The notes: a model not told the origin generated them from the sequence alone. Shown: positions 18,807-29,161, counted from the stretch's first letter. The stretch is DNA of 64,000 nt from Pseudomonas grandcourensis (GCF_039909015.1 NZ_CP150919.1:2146501-2210500); one strand, 5' to 3'. Numbers and translations: made by a program.

Positions 18807-19517
18807 ATGACCGATTTGTCTGCATTCCCCATCACCCGCAAATGGCCTGCCCAGTACCCGGAGTGGATTCAGCTGTACTCCTTGCCGACCCCCAACGGCG
18901 TCAAGGTCTCGATCATGCTTGAAGAGATCGGCCTGCCGTATGAGCCTCACCGGGTAGGCTTCGACACCAACGACCAGATGTCCCCGGAATTTCTTTCCCT
19001 CAATCCCAACAACAAGATCCCGGCGATCCTCGACCCCCATGGTCCGGACGACCAGCCGCTGGCGCTGTTCGAATCGGGAGCGATTCTGATCTACCTGGCC
19101 GACAAGAGCGGGCAACTGCTGGCCCAGGAGTCGGCAGCGCGCTACGAAACGATCCAGTGGCTGATGTTCCAGATGGGCGGCATTGGTCCGATGTTCGGCC
19201 AGCTCGGGTTTTTCAACAAATTCGCCGGCAAGGACTATGAAGACAAGCGTCCCCGTGACCGCTACGTCGAGGAAAGCAGGCGCCTGCTCAAGGTGCTGGA
19301 CGGCCGTCTGCAAGGGCGCGACTGGATCATGGGCGAGCGCTACACCATCGCCGACATCGCCACTTTCCCGTGGGTGCGCAACCTGATCGGCTTCTATGAA
19401 GCTGGTGATCTGGTGGGCATCCAGAACTTCCCTAACGTAACGCGGGTGCTGGAACGTTTCCTGGCGCGGCCGGCGGTGGTGCGCGGGTTGCAGATTCCGA
19501 GCCCGGTCGCTGGTTGA
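18807..19517 (+). CDS. Glutathione S-transferase, YghU/YfcG-type
   Basis: 236 residues. The N-terminal thioredoxin-like half reads LYSLPTPNGVKVSIMLEEIGLPYEPH, with the TPNG active-site segment of nu-class enzymes and the ESGAIL glutathione-binding turn. The C-terminal helical domain has MGERYTIADIATFPWV. These enzymes act as disulfide-bond reductases with glutathione. The ATG at 18807 (MTDLSAFPIT) is the usual family start; one at 18786 is also in frame. Confidence 0.88.
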   Translation: MTDLSAFPITRKWPAQYPEWIQLYSLPTPNGVKVSIMLEEIGLPYEPHRVGFDTNDQMSPEFLSLNPNNKIPAILDPHGPDDQPLALFESGAILIYLADKSGQLLAQESAARYETIQWLMFQMGGIGPMFGQLGFFNKFAGKDYEDKRPRDRYVEESRRLLKVLDGRLQGRDWIMGERYTIADIATFPWVRNLIGFYEAGDLVGIQNFPNVTRVLERFLARPAVVRGLQIPSPVAG

Positions 19518-19530
19518 AATCATTCCCCTG

Positions 19531-19554
19531 CAGGAGCTGGCAAGCCAGCTCCTG
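19531..19554. repeat. Short REP-like hairpin
   Basis: A perfect 10-bp inverted repeat CAGGAGCTGG/CCAGCTCCTG with a 4-base loop lies between the transferase and hemB genes. It resembles a third, short REP type. Confidence 0.5.
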
Positions 19555-19584
19555 CATCTCGTCCTCTGAAATCCAGGAATACCC

Positions 19585-20559
19585 ATGTCCAGTCAGTTCC
19601 CCGAAGCACGCCCCCGCCGTCTGCGCCGCAATGCGAGCCTGCGCAGCCTGTTCCAGGAGACCGAGTTCAGCCTGAACGATCTGGTGCTGCCGATTTTCGT
19701 CGAGGAAGAAATCGACGACTTCGTGCCGATCAAAAGCATGCCGGGGGTGATGCGCATTCCCGAGTCGAAGCTGGCCGGCGAGATCGAGCGCTACGCCCGT
19801 GCCGGGATCAAGTCGGTGATGACCTTTGGCGTGTCCCACCACCTGGACAGCAGCGGCAGCGACACCTGGCGCGAGGACGGCCTGGTCTCACGCATGTCGC
19901 GCATCGCCAAGGACGCAGTGCCGGAAATGATCGTGATGTCCGACACCTGCTTTTGCGAGTACACCGACCACGGCCATTGCGGGGTGCTGCACAACCATGA
20001 GGTCGACAACGACCAGACCCTGATCAACCTCGGCAGGCAAGCCGTCGCGGCAGCCCGTGCCGGTGCCGACGTGATCGCCCCCTCGGCGGCCATGGACGGG
20101 CAAGTCCAGGCGATTCGCCGGGCGCTCGATGACGCCGGGTTTACCCAGACGGCGATCATGGCCTATTCGACCAAGTTCGCCTCGGCGCTCTATGGCCCGT
20201 TCCGCGAGGCGGGCGGCAGTGCGCTCAAGGGCGACCGTAAAAGCTACCAGATGAACCCGATGAACCGCCGCGAAGCGATACGCGAGTCGTTGCTCGACGA
20301 GCAGGAAGGCGCCGATGCGCTGATGGTCAAGCCGGCCGGTGCGTATCTGGACATCATCCGTGACATCCGCGAAGCCTCGCGCCTGCCGCTGTCGGCGTAT
20401 CAGGTGAGCGGTGAGTACGCGATGATCAAATTTGCCGCCCAGGCCGGGGCCATCGATGAAGACCGCGTGGTGCGCGAAAGCCTGGGGGCGATCAAGCGCG
20501 CCGGGGCAGACTTGATCTTTACGTACTTTGCGATGGATCTGGCCTTGGCCGGGATATAA
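19585..20559 (+). CDS. hemB: Porphobilinogen synthase (delta-aminolevulinate dehydratase), zinc type
   Basis: 324 residues. It joins two 5-aminolevulinate molecules into porphobilinogen for haem. Active-site lysines are Lys197 (YSTKFAS) and Lys249 (MVKPAG). Residues 122, 124 and 132 are all Cys ([12 protein letters not shown]), the catalytic-zinc triad of E. coli-type enzymes. The well-studied P. aeruginosa HemB has Asp-containing sequence there and is magnesium-dependent and about 337 residues long. This gene is therefore probably a second, zinc-dependent paralogue. It appears to be transcribed alone. Confidence 0.92.
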   Translation: MSSQFPEARPRRLRRNASLRSLFQETEFSLNDLVLPIFVEEEIDDFVPIKSMPGVMRIPESKLAGEIERYARAGIKSVMTFGVSHHLDSSGSDTWREDGLVSRMSRIAKDAVPEMIVMSDTCFCEYTDHGHCGVLHNHEVDNDQTLINLGRQAVAAARAGADVIAPSAAMDGQVQAIRRALDDAGFTQTAIMAYSTKFASALYGPFREAGGSALKGDRKSYQMNPMNRREAIRESLLDEQEGADALMVKPAGAYLDIIRDIREASRLPLSAYQVSGEYAMIKFAAQAGAIDEDRVVRESLGAIKRAGADLIFTYFAMDLALAGI

Positions 20560-20593
20560 GGACCACCGCTCCCACATTTTCATCTGTGTCGCA

Positions 20594-22129
20594 TCAGGTC
20601 CCGCCAAAAAACGGCCGGATCCCGTGATCGCGGAAGTACCGTTCGATCACTTTCGGGTCCGAGCAGGTTTCGGCAATCGCCACATAGGTATCGGGCCGCA
20701 ACAGATAAAAGCCGTTGCGCCCCAGGCCCGCCGCTTCGAACGCCGGTCGCCAGTCGAACACATGCAGCGGCAGGTGGTGCTCGTGGCACCAGGCGATCAT
20801 CTCGTCGCTGGTATCGCCATAGATATGCACCTGCCAGGTCAGGCACTTGAGCGACTCGAAATTATCTCCCTCACCGTCATGGGCCCAGGGCAGGCGATCA
20901 CCGCCATGCACACGCCCGGCAACGCCCGTGCTCAGCGGCATTCCACGATAATTCAGGGTTATCTGCGACACCGTGCGAAACAGGAACTGACGGGAGGCTT
21001 CGAACGAGGTCATTTTCGGTAACAAGAACGGAGCCAGGCGCGTACGCAGCAAATCGGCAATCGGTCCGTCGGCGGTGACGAACGTGAAGACCCGGTCGGT
21101 GGTCGCCACCAGTTTGCGCGCAAACGCAATGCGCTCGGTTTCATAGGTGTCGAGCAGCCTGGCCTCGGCAGCGCCGCTCAACACGGCCGCCAGTTTCCAG
21201 GCCAGGTTGATCGCATCGCCAATCCCGGTGTTCATGCCCTGGCCGCCCGCCGGGCTGTGCACATGGGCGGCATCACCGAGCAAAAACGCCCGGTCCTTAC
21301 GGAAATGATCCGCCACCCGATGATGCACGCGGTAGGTCGAGAACCAATTCAGTTGCTCGATCTTCACCTTCATGTGCTCGATGGCCCGGCTGCTGACGTC
21401 CTCGAAGCGCAGGGTTTCGGCGTGTTCGGCGCGCTCGTCGCGTACCGTGCCGATCAGACGAGCACGACCACTGTCTCCCAGCGGGAACACGGCGAGGAAG
21501 TCCGCCTCGTCGAGATCCACATGCAGTTCGCCGTTGAATGTCGGGCCGCTGGCCTGCACGTCGGCGACGTAGAAAATCTGCTGGTAGGTCCCGCCGGGAA
21601 ACCCGGTATCCAGGGTCTTGCGCACAATCGACCGGGCACCGTCGCACCCGGCCAGGTAACAGGCCTGGCAGGTTTCCTGCTGGCCGTCGGGCAGGTGCAG
21701 CGTGGCCGTGATGCCGTCTGCGGTTTGCTCGAAGCCTGCCAGTTCGGTGTTGCGCTCCACTGTAATGCCGAAGGCTTGCAGGCGCTCGATCAGCAGCCGT
21801 TCGTGTTCGTCCTGGGGGAAAATTTCGAGAAACGAGTAGGGGGTCAGGCCTTCACCGATCTGGGACAGGGGCAGGCGCGCCACGGGTTCACCCTTGACCC
21901 AGAAGTTGCCGGCCTTTACTTGATGGCCGCGTTGCACCACAGCCTCGTCCAGTCCGAGCTGGCGATACAGCTCCAGTGTCCGAGCCTGGACGGCCAGCGC
22001 CCGGGACGTGGTGCCGGGGGCCGAGGTTTTGTCGACGATTCGCACGCGCACGCCCAGTTTGCTCAGCCACAACGCCAGGACCAACCCGGTCGGGCCGGCG
22101 CCGATGATCAACACGTCGCTGCGGTGCAT
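20594..22129 (-). CDS. FAD-dependent aromatic monooxygenase family protein
   Basis: 511 residues of the PHBH/phenol-hydroxylase-like flavoprotein group. The FAD-binding GAGPTG turn is at 10-15, the DG motif at GCDGARSIV and the second FAD motif at GDAAHVHSPAGGQGMN. An extended C-terminal thioredoxin-like part ends GIRPFFGGT. These enzymes use NAD(P)H and oxygen to hydroxylate aromatic or polyketide substrates. No pathway genes are adjacent, so the substrate is unknown. It is divergent from the following lipoprotein gene with a 137-bp shared promoter region. Confidence 0.85.
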   Translation of the reverse strand: MHRSDVLIIGAGPTGLVLALWLSKLGVRVRIVDKTSAPGTTSRALAVQARTLELYRQLGLDEAVVQRGHQVKAGNFWVKGEPVARLPLSQIGEGLTPYSFLEIFPQDEHERLLIERLQAFGITVERNTELAGFEQTADGITATLHLPDGQQETCQACYLAGCDGARSIVRKTLDTGFPGGTYQQIFYVADVQASGPTFNGELHVDLDEADFLAVFPLGDSGRARLIGTVRDERAEHAETLRFEDVSSRAIEHMKVKIEQLNWFSTYRVHHRVADHFRKDRAFLLGDAAHVHSPAGGQGMNTGIGDAINLAWKLAAVLSGAAEARLLDTYETERIAFARKLVATTDRVFTFVTADGPIADLLRTRLAPFLLPKMTSFEASRQFLFRTVSQITLNYRGMPLSTGVAGRVHGGDRLPWAHDGEGDNFESLKCLTWQVHIYGDTSDEMIAWCHEHHLPLHVFDWRPAFEAAGLGRNGFYLLRPDTYVAIAETCSDPKVIERYFRDHGIRPFFGGT

Positions 22130-22266
22130 GACCTGTCCTCCTCGCTGTGTGAATCAAGTATGGTCCAGTCGGGGAGGGCGGCAACCGTCGGACTGCCACG
22201 GACGTAGCCGCTGACCTGCCATTGGTCGTATGGTTGGCCCGGACCAACGGAGTTAGATGGAACGAC

Positions 22267-23358
22267 ATGCAAATCAGATTGATCACAAGCGTCGCCGTGT
22301 TGCTGGTATTGGCCGGTTGCGGCAGCCAACGGACCCAGGAACCAACGGCGCGCAGCCCGGCCGAAGTGAAGGCCGAGATTGTGCGTTTGCTGCCCGCCAA
22401 GGCTGCCGATCCCCAGGGTTGGGCCACGGATATCCAGGTGGCGTTTACCGCGCAGGACATCTCGCCGACCACGCAAAACCTGTGCTCGGTGCTGGCGGTG
22501 ACTGAACAGGAGTCGACCTTTCAGGTCGATCCGAGCGTACCGGGCCTGGGCAAGATCGCCCGCGACGAGATCGACCGCCGTGCCGCCAAGGCACATATTC
22601 CCGGCCTGTTGGTGAGCGGTGCGTTAATGCTCGATTCGCCCAACGGCAAAAGCTACAGCAACCGCCTGAATGCCGCGCGCAGTGAAAAGGAACTGAGCGC
22701 TATTTTCGACGACTTCATCGGCATGGTGCCGATGGGCAAGAAGCTGTTCGGCGGCTTCAACCCGGTGCATACCGGCGGGCCGATGCAGGTCAGCATTGAT
22801 TTTGCCGAGCAGCAGGCCAAAGGCTATCCATACCCGGTGAAGGGATCGATTCGCCATGAAGTGTTCACCCGGCGCGGTGGCATGTATTTCGGCATCGCGC
22901 ATTTGCTCGGGTATCCGGTGAGCTATCCACAGCCGTTGTATCGCTTTGCGGACTTCAACGCGGGTTGGTACGCCAGCCGTAACGCCGCGTTCCAGAACGC
23001 GGTGAGCCGGGCTTCCGGTATCCCGTTGGCGCTGGATGGCGACCTGGTGAACTACGGTTCGATCATGCCCGGCACCACGGAACTGGCCGTGCGCAGCCTC
23101 GGCAAGCAACTGGACATGCGCAATCCGACGATCCGCGAACAACTGGAAGAGGGCAAAACCCTGGCGTTCGAAGACAGCAAACTCTATCGGCGGGTTTTCG
23201 AACTGGCCGAACGGGCCGAGGGACGGCCGTTGCCCCGTGAAGTGTTACCGGGGATCGTGCTGCAAAGCCCGAAAATCACCCGTAAACTCACCACCGCCTG
23301 GTTCGCCAAGCGAGTCGATGAGCGCTACCAGCGCTGCATGGCGCGGGCAGGGCAGTAA
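22267..23358 (+). CDS. DUF1615 lipoprotein
   Basis: 363 residues. A lipoprotein signal ends at LVLAGC (lipidated Cys18). The rest matches DUF1615, a family of uncharacterised Gram-negative envelope lipoproteins (VTEQESTFQVDPSVPGLG and RHEVFTRRGGMYFGIAHLLGYP are conserved-looking blocks). The early catalytic-like Glu in TEQES recalls lysozyme-fold proteins, but that is only a resemblance. The ATG at 22267 was chosen because it starts the signal peptide. A bidirectional terminator follows. Confidence 0.82.
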   Translation: MQIRLITSVAVLLVLAGCGSQRTQEPTARSPAEVKAEIVRLLPAKAADPQGWATDIQVAFTAQDISPTTQNLCSVLAVTEQESTFQVDPSVPGLGKIARDEIDRRAAKAHIPGLLVSGALMLDSPNGKSYSNRLNAARSEKELSAIFDDFIGMVPMGKKLFGGFNPVHTGGPMQVSIDFAEQQAKGYPYPVKGSIRHEVFTRRGGMYFGIAHLLGYPVSYPQPLYRFADFNAGWYASRNAAFQNAVSRASGIPLALDGDLVNYGSIMPGTTELAVRSLGKQLDMRNPTIREQLEEGKTLAFEDSKLYRRVFELAERAEGRPLPREVLPGIVLQSPKITRKLTTAWFAKRVDERYQRCMARAGQ

Positions 23359-23378
23359 TCGCGGCGCAAAAAAAGCAT

Positions 23379-23407
23379 AAAAAACCCGGCGGGTGAGGCC
23401 GGGTTTT
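23379..23407. terminator. Bidirectional intrinsic terminator
   Basis: AAAACCCGGC, a 7-base loop and GCCGGGTTTT form a strong hairpin with A- and T-tracts on either side. It separates the convergent lipoprotein and repeat-protein genes. Confidence 0.9.
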
Positions 23408-23435
23408 CATTGAGTCCTGCGGTAAAACACTGCAT

Positions 23436-23720
23436 TCAGACAGCGCGGCTTTCGATCAGACGGTCCGAACCGCCTTCAGCGACGCGGTTTTGCAGGAGTT
23501 TGTCGGAACCGCCTTCGGCAACACGGTTCTGCAGGAGCTTGTCGGAACCGCCTTCGGCAACACGTTTTTCCAGCAGGCGATCCGAACCACCTTCAGCCAC
23601 ACGGCTTTCAATCAGACGATCCGAGCCGCCTTCAGCGACCACAGTTTGAGCAGGGTTTGCGGCGAAAGCGTTAACTGCGAAAACCGAGAAAGCGATGCTG
23701 AGGAGAGTCTGGCGTTTCAT
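23436..23720 (-). CDS. Small exported protein made of five 13-residue repeats
   Basis: 94 residues. A signal peptide (1-20, cleaved near AFA|ANPAQ) is followed by five consecutive copies of V-A-E-G-G-S-D-[R/K]-L-x-x-x-R with almost no other sequence. Units 1 and 5 are identical, and so are units 3 and 4. Each unit ends in Arg, so the mature chain alternates basic and acidic patches and could be cut into near-identical peptides by a trypsin-like protease. I recall similar 'AEGGSD' repeat proteins in other pseudomonads but know no established function. It is a single gene with its own upstream region and a bidirectional terminator downstream. Confidence 0.8.
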   Translation of the reverse strand: MKRQTLLSIAFSVFAVNAFAANPAQTVVAEGGSDRLIESRVAEGGSDRLLEKRVAEGGSDKLLQNRVAEGGSDKLLQNRVAEGGSDRLIESRAV

Positions 23721-23981
23721 GATGGTGTGCTCCGGGGTGCTTATGGGTTGGTATGGAGCAGATGTTACGCCGGGGATTTTTTAAGAGAACTTCATTGAAG
23801 TGATGGTAAACATCGACGGCAATGATAGGACTTGCGCCACACCCCTTGTGAGCGTGATGGTGCGATCGTCGGATGGCCACGGTGTGGTGGGCGGCGCCTT
23901 CTACACTGGATAGCTGGCGCGTTCCTCTGCCGCGACGGTCGATGTGGCCCGGCGGAGGGCGAGGTATGCAAGGAGATATTT

Positions 23982-24605
23982 ATGCACCAGCTCTACGGCC
24001 ATCTGAACTCCGGAGCGGCGGTTATCGAAGCAGCCCTTGAACTCTGTGATGTTCCTTATCGCTTCATCGATGTCGAGACGTCCGCGGAGGCGGCCCAGGC
24101 GCTGGAGAAACTCAACCCGCTCAAACAGATTCCGACCTTGCAGCTACCCGATGGCAGTGTCTTGACCGAGAGCGCGGCGATCCTGATCCACCTCGGGCTG
24201 ACCTTTCCCGCATCGGGATTGTTGCCGCAGGATCCGGCCGAGCGGGACCAGGCCGTTCGCGGCATGGCATACATCGTCAGCAATTGCTACGCGGCCATCG
24301 GCATCATTGATTACCCCGAACGCTGGCTGGCCGAGGCGGATGAGTCGTCCAGGCAGAACCTCATGGAGGGCGCCCGCCGGCGCCTGCACTGGAGCTGGGA
24401 GGTGTTTGCCGATCAGTTCTCGGGCGAGTTGTACCTGGGCAGCGAGAAACCAGGGGCCCTGGATGTGCTGGCGGCGGTGATCTCGCGATGGGCGGGCAGC
24501 CGGGAATATTTGCGCAACGCCCGGCCGGGGTTTTTCGCCTGGCTGGAACGCATCGACCGCCACCCGGCGCTGGCACCGGTGTTCGCCCGGCATTGGCCGG
24601 CCTGA
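23982..24605 (+). CDS. Glutathione S-transferase family protein
   Basis: 207 residues: an N-terminal thioredoxin-like half (LYGHLNSGAAVIEAALELCDVPY, with a Ser in the active-site turn and LTESAAIL as the glutathione gamma-glutamyl contact) and an all-helical C-terminal half. The ATG at 23982 has an excellent AAGGAG site 6 bp upstream; the longer reading from 23832 is rejected. The substrate is unknown. It is convergent with the CBS-domain gene. Confidence 0.85.
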   Translation: MHQLYGHLNSGAAVIEAALELCDVPYRFIDVETSAEAAQALEKLNPLKQIPTLQLPDGSVLTESAAILIHLGLTFPASGLLPQDPAERDQAVRGMAYIVSNCYAAIGIIDYPERWLAEADESSRQNLMEGARRRLHWSWEVFADQFSGELYLGSEKPGALDVLAAVISRWAGSREYLRNARPGFFAWLERIDRHPALAPVFARHWPA

Positions 24606-24640
24606 ACACCCAAAACCCAATGTGGGAGCGGCGTGTCGAC

Positions 24641-25081
24641 TTACTCCCCGCGAATGTACTGTTCCAGTTGCTTGATCAGTTCCGCCTGTTCGGCAATGGC
24701 TTCCTTGACCAGGTCACCGATCGACAGCAGGCCGATCAATTTGCCGTTTTCGACCACCGGCAAGTGACGCAGACGCCTATCGGACATGATGCCCAGGCAG
24801 GTATCCACGGTTTGATGGGTGTCGACGGTAATCACCGGTGACACCATGATGTCGCGCACCGGCGTGCCCACCGAAGAGCGGCCGTGCAGCACCAGTTTGC
24901 GCGCATAGTCCCGTTCGCTGATGATGCCCAGCACTTCATCATTGTCCACCACCAGCAAGGCGCCGACGTTTTTCTCGGCCATCTTCATCAGCGCTTCGAG
25001 CACCATGTGGTCGGGTTTGATCTGATGCACTTCCTGATTCTTCTGATCTTTGAGCTTGAGCAGTTGGGCGACGGTTTTCAT
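24641..25081 (-). CDS. CBS-domain pair protein
   Basis: 146 residues forming one Bateman module: CBS 1 at about 10-70 (VGALLVVDNDEVLGIISERDYAR) and CBS 2 at about 75-130 (MSDRRLRHLPVVENGKLIGLLSIGDLV), then a short helix. Such stand-alone pairs bind adenosyl nucleotides or NAD(H) and regulate partners. No partner gene is adjacent. Cytoplasmic. Confidence 0.85.
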   Translation of the reverse strand: MKTVAQLLKLKDQKNQEVHQIKPDHMVLEALMKMAEKNVGALLVVDNDEVLGIISERDYARKLVLHGRSSVGTPVRDIMVSPVITVDTHQTVDTCLGIMSDRRLRHLPVVENGKLIGLLSIGDLVKEAIAEQAELIKQLEQYIRGE

Positions 25082-25312
25082 GGTGGTTACTCGGGTGTTG
25101 TCGTTGTTCTTGAAGAATCGTAGACGCGAGCGTTTCGGGCAAGGGCGAAAGCGGCAGTTAACACGTAAAAAACGTCATTCGGCAGTTTTTCTTTGGCAAA
25201 CCTCACATTTCAGGCCAATAGATTACCTGTGGGCCAGAGATACCGGGGCCATACGCGCTATCCCGACTGATGCCGGGTAGAATCACCCTCTGAATCAGTT
25301 TTGAGGTTTGCA

Positions 25313-27676
25313 GTGGTGGATCTACAGCAGGGCTTCGTCCTGACCCGGCATTGGCGCGACACCCCGGCCGGTACGGAAGTCGAATTCTGGCTGGCGACCG
25401 ACAGCGGTCCCCGGCGTATCCGCCTGCCTCATCAGCCGTCGGTGGCGTTCATCCCCGCTGCGCACCGTCAGCCCGCCGAAAGCGTTTTGCATGACGAGAA
25501 GAATGTCGAGCTCAGGCCCCTGGCCCTGCAGGACTTCGAACATCGCCCGGTCCTCGGGCTTTACTGCCAGCAACATGGCCAGTTGATGCGCCTGGAAACC
25601 GCGCTGCGCCGGGCCGGTGTCGAGGTGTTCGAAGCCGACGTGCGCCCGCCGGAACGCTACATGATGGAACGTTTCATCACCGCGCCGGTGCGTTTCAGTG
25701 GCACGCCGAATGCCGAGGGCCTGCTGCTGGACGCGCAGATGAAACCCGATCCCGATTACCGGCCGAGCCTGAAACTGGTGTCCCTGGACATCGAGACCAC
25801 CGCCCAGGGCGAGTTGTACTCCATCGCCCTGGAAGGCTGCGGCGAGCGTCAGGTGTACATGCTCGGTCCGCCCAATGGCGATGCCAACCAGGTGGATTTC
25901 CAGCTCGAATACTGCGATTCGCGAACCCTGTTGCTGAAAAAGCTCAACGACTGGTTTGCCCGGTTCGACCCCGACGCGATCATCGGCTGGAATGTCGTGC
26001 AGTTCGACTTGCGGGTGCTCCACGAACACGCCCGGCGCCTGGCGGTGCCGTTGAAACTGGGGCGTGGCGGCGAGGAAATGCAGTGGCGCGAACACGGCAG
26101 CGGCAACCATTACTTCGCTTCAGCCGCTGGCCGCTTGATCATCGACGGTATCGAGGCCCTGCGTTCGGCGACCTGGAGTCTCCCCTCGTTCAGCCTGGAA
26201 AACGTCGCGCAAACCCTGCTCGGCGAGGGCAAGTCCATCGACAACCCGTACCAGCGCATGGACGAAATCAATCGTATGTTCGCCGAGGACAAGCCGGCGC
26301 TGGCTACATACAACCTCAAGGACTGCGAACTGGTCACGCGGATTTTCGCCAGGACCGAGTTGCTCACCTTCCTGCTGGAACGGGCCAGCGTCACCGGTTT
26401 GCCGGCCGATCGCATGGGCGGTTCGGTGGCGGCGTTCACGCACCTGTACATGCCGCTGATGCACCGTCAGGGTTTCGTTGCGCCAAACCTCGGCGGCAAG
26501 CCGCCGCAAGCCAGCCCCGGCGGTTTTGTCATGGATTCGCAACCGGGGCTGTACGAATCGGTGCTGGTGCTCGACTACAAAAGCCTTTATCCGTCGATCA
26601 TCCGCACCTTCCTGATTGACCCCGTGGGGCTGATTGAAGGGCTCGAGCACCCGGACGACAGCCAGTCGGTGCCGGGATTTCGTGGCGCGCGCTTTTCCCG
26701 CACCCGACATTGCCTGCCGTCCATCGTCGCCCGGGTGGCCGAAGGCCGGGAAACCGCCAAGCGCGAACACAACGCACCACTGTCCCAGGCGCTGAAAATC
26801 ATCATGAACGCCTTCTACGGTGTGCTCGGTTCCAGCGGTTGTCGCTTCTTCGATACGCGTCTGGCGTCGTCCATCACCTTGCGCGGGCACGAAATCATGC
26901 TGCGCACCCGCCAGTTGATCGAAGCCCAGGGGCATGCGGTGATTTACGGCGACACCGACTCGACCTTCGTCTGGCTGCGTCGCGCCCATGGCCAGCAGGA
27001 GGCGGCGCAGATCGGCCACGCGCTGGTGGCGCACGTCAATCAGTGGTGGCGCGAGCACGTGCAGCAGGAATACGGCTTGCAAAGCGTTCTCGAATTGCAG
27101 TTCGAAACCCACTACAAACGTTTTTTGATGCCGACCATTCGCGGCGCCGAAGAAGGCAGCAAGAAACGCTACGCCGGGCTGGTTACCCGAGACGATGGCC
27201 GCGACGAAATGGTCTACAAAGGCCTGGAAACCGTGCGCACCGACTGGTCGCTGCTGGCCCGGCAATTCCAGCAGGAGCTGTATTCACGGATCTTCCTGCG
27301 CAAGCCTTATCAGGATTATGTGCGTGACTACGTGCGCCAGACCCTGGCGGGTGAATTCGATGACCGGCTGATCTACCGCAAACGCCTGCGTCGCACCCTT
27401 GATGACTATCAGCGCAACGTACCGCCCCATGTGCGCGCGGCGCGCCTGGCCGACGAGTACAACGACCGGCAGGGGCGCTCGCGCCAGTACCAGAACGGCG
27501 GCTGGATCAGCTACGTGATCACCGTCGCCGGCCCCGAACCGCTGGAAGTGCGCAACGCGCCCATCGATTACGACCACTACATCACTAAACAGCTGCAACC
27601 GGTGGCGGACGCGATACTGCCGTTTGTCGACGACGACTTCTCAACCCTGATTGGTGGGCAACTGGGCCTGTTTTGA
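25313..27676 (+). CDS. polB: DNA polymerase II (family B)
   Basis: 787 residues. The 3'-5' exonuclease site (SLDIETT) precedes the polymerase motifs A (DYKSLYPSI), B ([20 protein letters not shown]) and C (YGDTDS). Full-length family member with proofreading, used in replication restart and bypass. The GTG at 25313 was chosen because TTGAGG at 25301-25306 is then a properly spaced ribosome site; a TTG at 25301 would consume it. In E. coli polB is LexA-controlled, but I see no convincing CTG-N10-CAG box in the 231-bp leader. Confidence 0.93.
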   Translation: MVDLQQGFVLTRHWRDTPAGTEVEFWLATDSGPRRIRLPHQPSVAFIPAAHRQPAESVLHDEKNVELRPLALQDFEHRPVLGLYCQQHGQLMRLETALRRAGVEVFEADVRPPERYMMERFITAPVRFSGTPNAEGLLLDAQMKPDPDYRPSLKLVSLDIETTAQGELYSIALEGCGERQVYMLGPPNGDANQVDFQLEYCDSRTLLLKKLNDWFARFDPDAIIGWNVVQFDLRVLHEHARRLAVPLKLGRGGEEMQWREHGSGNHYFASAAGRLIIDGIEALRSATWSLPSFSLENVAQTLLGEGKSIDNPYQRMDEINRMFAEDKPALATYNLKDCELVTRIFARTELLTFLLERASVTGLPADRMGGSVAAFTHLYMPLMHRQGFVAPNLGGKPPQASPGGFVMDSQPGLYESVLVLDYKSLYPSIIRTFLIDPVGLIEGLEHPDDSQSVPGFRGARFSRTRHCLPSIVARVAEGRETAKREHNAPLSQALKIIMNAFYGVLGSSGCRFFDTRLASSITLRGHEIMLRTRQLIEAQGHAVIYGDTDSTFVWLRRAHGQQEAAQIGHALVAHVNQWWREHVQQEYGLQSVLELQFETHYKRFLMPTIRGAEEGSKKRYAGLVTRDDGRDEMVYKGLETVRTDWSLLARQFQQELYSRIFLRKPYQDYVRDYVRQTLAGEFDDRLIYRKRLRRTLDDYQRNVPPHVRAARLADEYNDRQGRSRQYQNGGWISYVITVAGPEPLEVRNAPIDYDHYITKQLQPVADAILPFVDDDFSTLIGGQLGLF

Positions 27677-28111
27677 GTCCATCAGCGACAGGGTCCAGTC
27701 ATCCAGGATGCCATGGAAGTACTGGTTCAAGGCTTGCTGGAAAAGGCTGTCGGCGTCGGCGACCTGGGCAAACAGAGTCATCGAGGAATGAAACTTCAGG
27801 TCGTCGGGATGGCCGAAAATTCCCGCTACCGAGCGCTCCCGGATGTTCAGCACTTCCTGGGTGCAGGTGCGTAGCCGGGCGCCCAGCAACGGATGCTCAA
27901 GGTAGGCCAGGGCTTCCTCCCGCGAGCGGATGGCAAAGCGGCGCGACATCTCGCTGCCGCCGAGCCCGGCAAACTGGGGGAAAATGAACCACATCCAGTG
28001 ACTGCGCTTGTGTCCGTTGTTCAGCTCGTTTTGCACCCGGTCGAATACCGGGTCCTGAGCCTGGAGAAAGCGTTGCAGATTGAACGGGTCCAGGTGGTCG
28101 GTGCTTCTCAT
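27641..28111 (-). CDS. DUF1810 family protein
   Basis: 156 residues: [23 protein letters not shown], then [17 protein letters not shown] and [16 protein letters not shown], the conserved blocks of DUF1810. A small helical cytoplasmic protein of unknown function. Its last 36 bp overlap the 3' end of polB on the opposite strand. The start at 28111 (MRSTDHLDP) was chosen over a longer frame because conservation begins there. Confidence 0.82.
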   Translation of the reverse strand: MRSTDHLDPFNLQRFLQAQDPVFDRVQNELNNGHKRSHWMWFIFPQFAGLGGSEMSRRFAIRSREEALAYLEHPLLGARLRTCTQEVLNIRERSVAGIFGHPDDLKFHSSMTLFAQVADADSLFQQALNQYFHGILDDWTLSLMDSKQAQLPTNQG

Positions 28112-28136
28112 GGCGAAGCTCTCTGACTGCGGTGGT

Positions 28137-28958
28137 TCAGACCATGGCCAGCCGCTGTTTGCGTTGTGGCGCGTGAAACGCTTGGTCCAGCGCCTCCAGA
28201 TCCCCGGGCTCAAGCTGCAACGTGGCGGCTTGGGCGTTGAGGCGTACATGTTCGAGTCGGACCGCCTTGGGGATGGCGATCACTCCTTCCTGACGCAGTA
28301 TCCAGGCCAGTGCGACCTGTGCCGTTGTGGCGCCGTGCTGGGCTGCCACCTGCTTGAGCGTGGTCTCGAAGAGCATTTTACCGCCCTGGCCGATCGGGCA
28401 GTAAGCCATGACCGGCAACTGCCGTTGCTGGCTCCAGGGCAGTAAATCAAATTCTATGCCCCGTTGTTCCAGGTTGTAGAGCACCTGATTGGTGGCGCAG
28501 GCCGGGGTGTCCAGTTCCAGCAGGTCGTCGAGGTCGAAGTTGGACACACCCCAACGGCCGATCTTGCCGGCTTCGCGCAGGCGCTCGAAGGCGTCGACGG
28601 TTTCCTCCAAGGGGTACTGGCCGCGCCAATGCAGCAGATACAGATCGATGTAATCGGTGCCAAGCCTGCGCAGGCTTCGCTCGCAAGCCAGTGGAATGCC
28701 CTGGCGACCGGCATTGTGCGGGTACACCTTGCTGACCAGAAAGACGCTGTCGCGCTGGCCGGCAATGGCATCGCGCACCACTTCCTCGGCGCCGCCTTCG
28801 GCGTACATTTCCGCCGTGTCGATCAGGGTCATGCCCAGTTCGATGCCCAGGCGCAGTGCCGCGACTTCTTCCGTGTGCCGTGAACGGTCTTCGCCCATCT
28901 GCCAGGTCCCCTGGCCGATGACCGGGACCCTGGTGCCAGCCAGTTCAAGCGTGCGCAT
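28137..28958 (-). CDS. Aldo/keto reductase
   Basis: 273 residues forming a TIM-barrel NADPH-dependent carbonyl reductase. The catalytic set is visible: Asp and Tyr in DTAEMYAEG, Lys in LVSKVYP and His in LYLLHWRG. The C-terminal AIPKAVRLEHVRLNAQA is the cofactor loop. It ends 25 bp before the DUF1810 gene on the same strand, so the two may be co-transcribed. The substrate is unknown. Confidence 0.9.
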   Translation of the reverse strand: MRTLELAGTRVPVIGQGTWQMGEDRSRHTEEVAALRLGIELGMTLIDTAEMYAEGGAEEVVRDAIAGQRDSVFLVSKVYPHNAGRQGIPLACERSLRRLGTDYIDLYLLHWRGQYPLEETVDAFERLREAGKIGRWGVSNFDLDDLLELDTPACATNQVLYNLEQRGIEFDLLPWSQQRQLPVMAYCPIGQGGKMLFETTLKQVAAQHGATTAQVALAWILRQEGVIAIPKAVRLEHVRLNAQAATLQLEPGDLEALDQAFHAPQRKQRLAMV

Positions 28959-29161
28959 GCAAATCCTCCTGTGTGTATTCGGTGAATAGTGTAGGAGCGT
29001 GTACCGTCCTCACGATTTTCTGATCCGTTTTTTCTTTGAATATTCCCCTGCCGGTGATCGATTGGTACCGCCCGATACTGCACTTTTTTGAAATGTCCGG
29101 CTCTATCCATGGCAGCCAGCGGCGATCCCCACCGTCGGCCCATGCCCAAGTCCAAGAACCC

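Noticed and set aside
25082-25312. LexA box expected upstream of polB
   Set aside because: No CTG-N10-CAG palindrome found in the leader; SOS control is not supported by the sequence.
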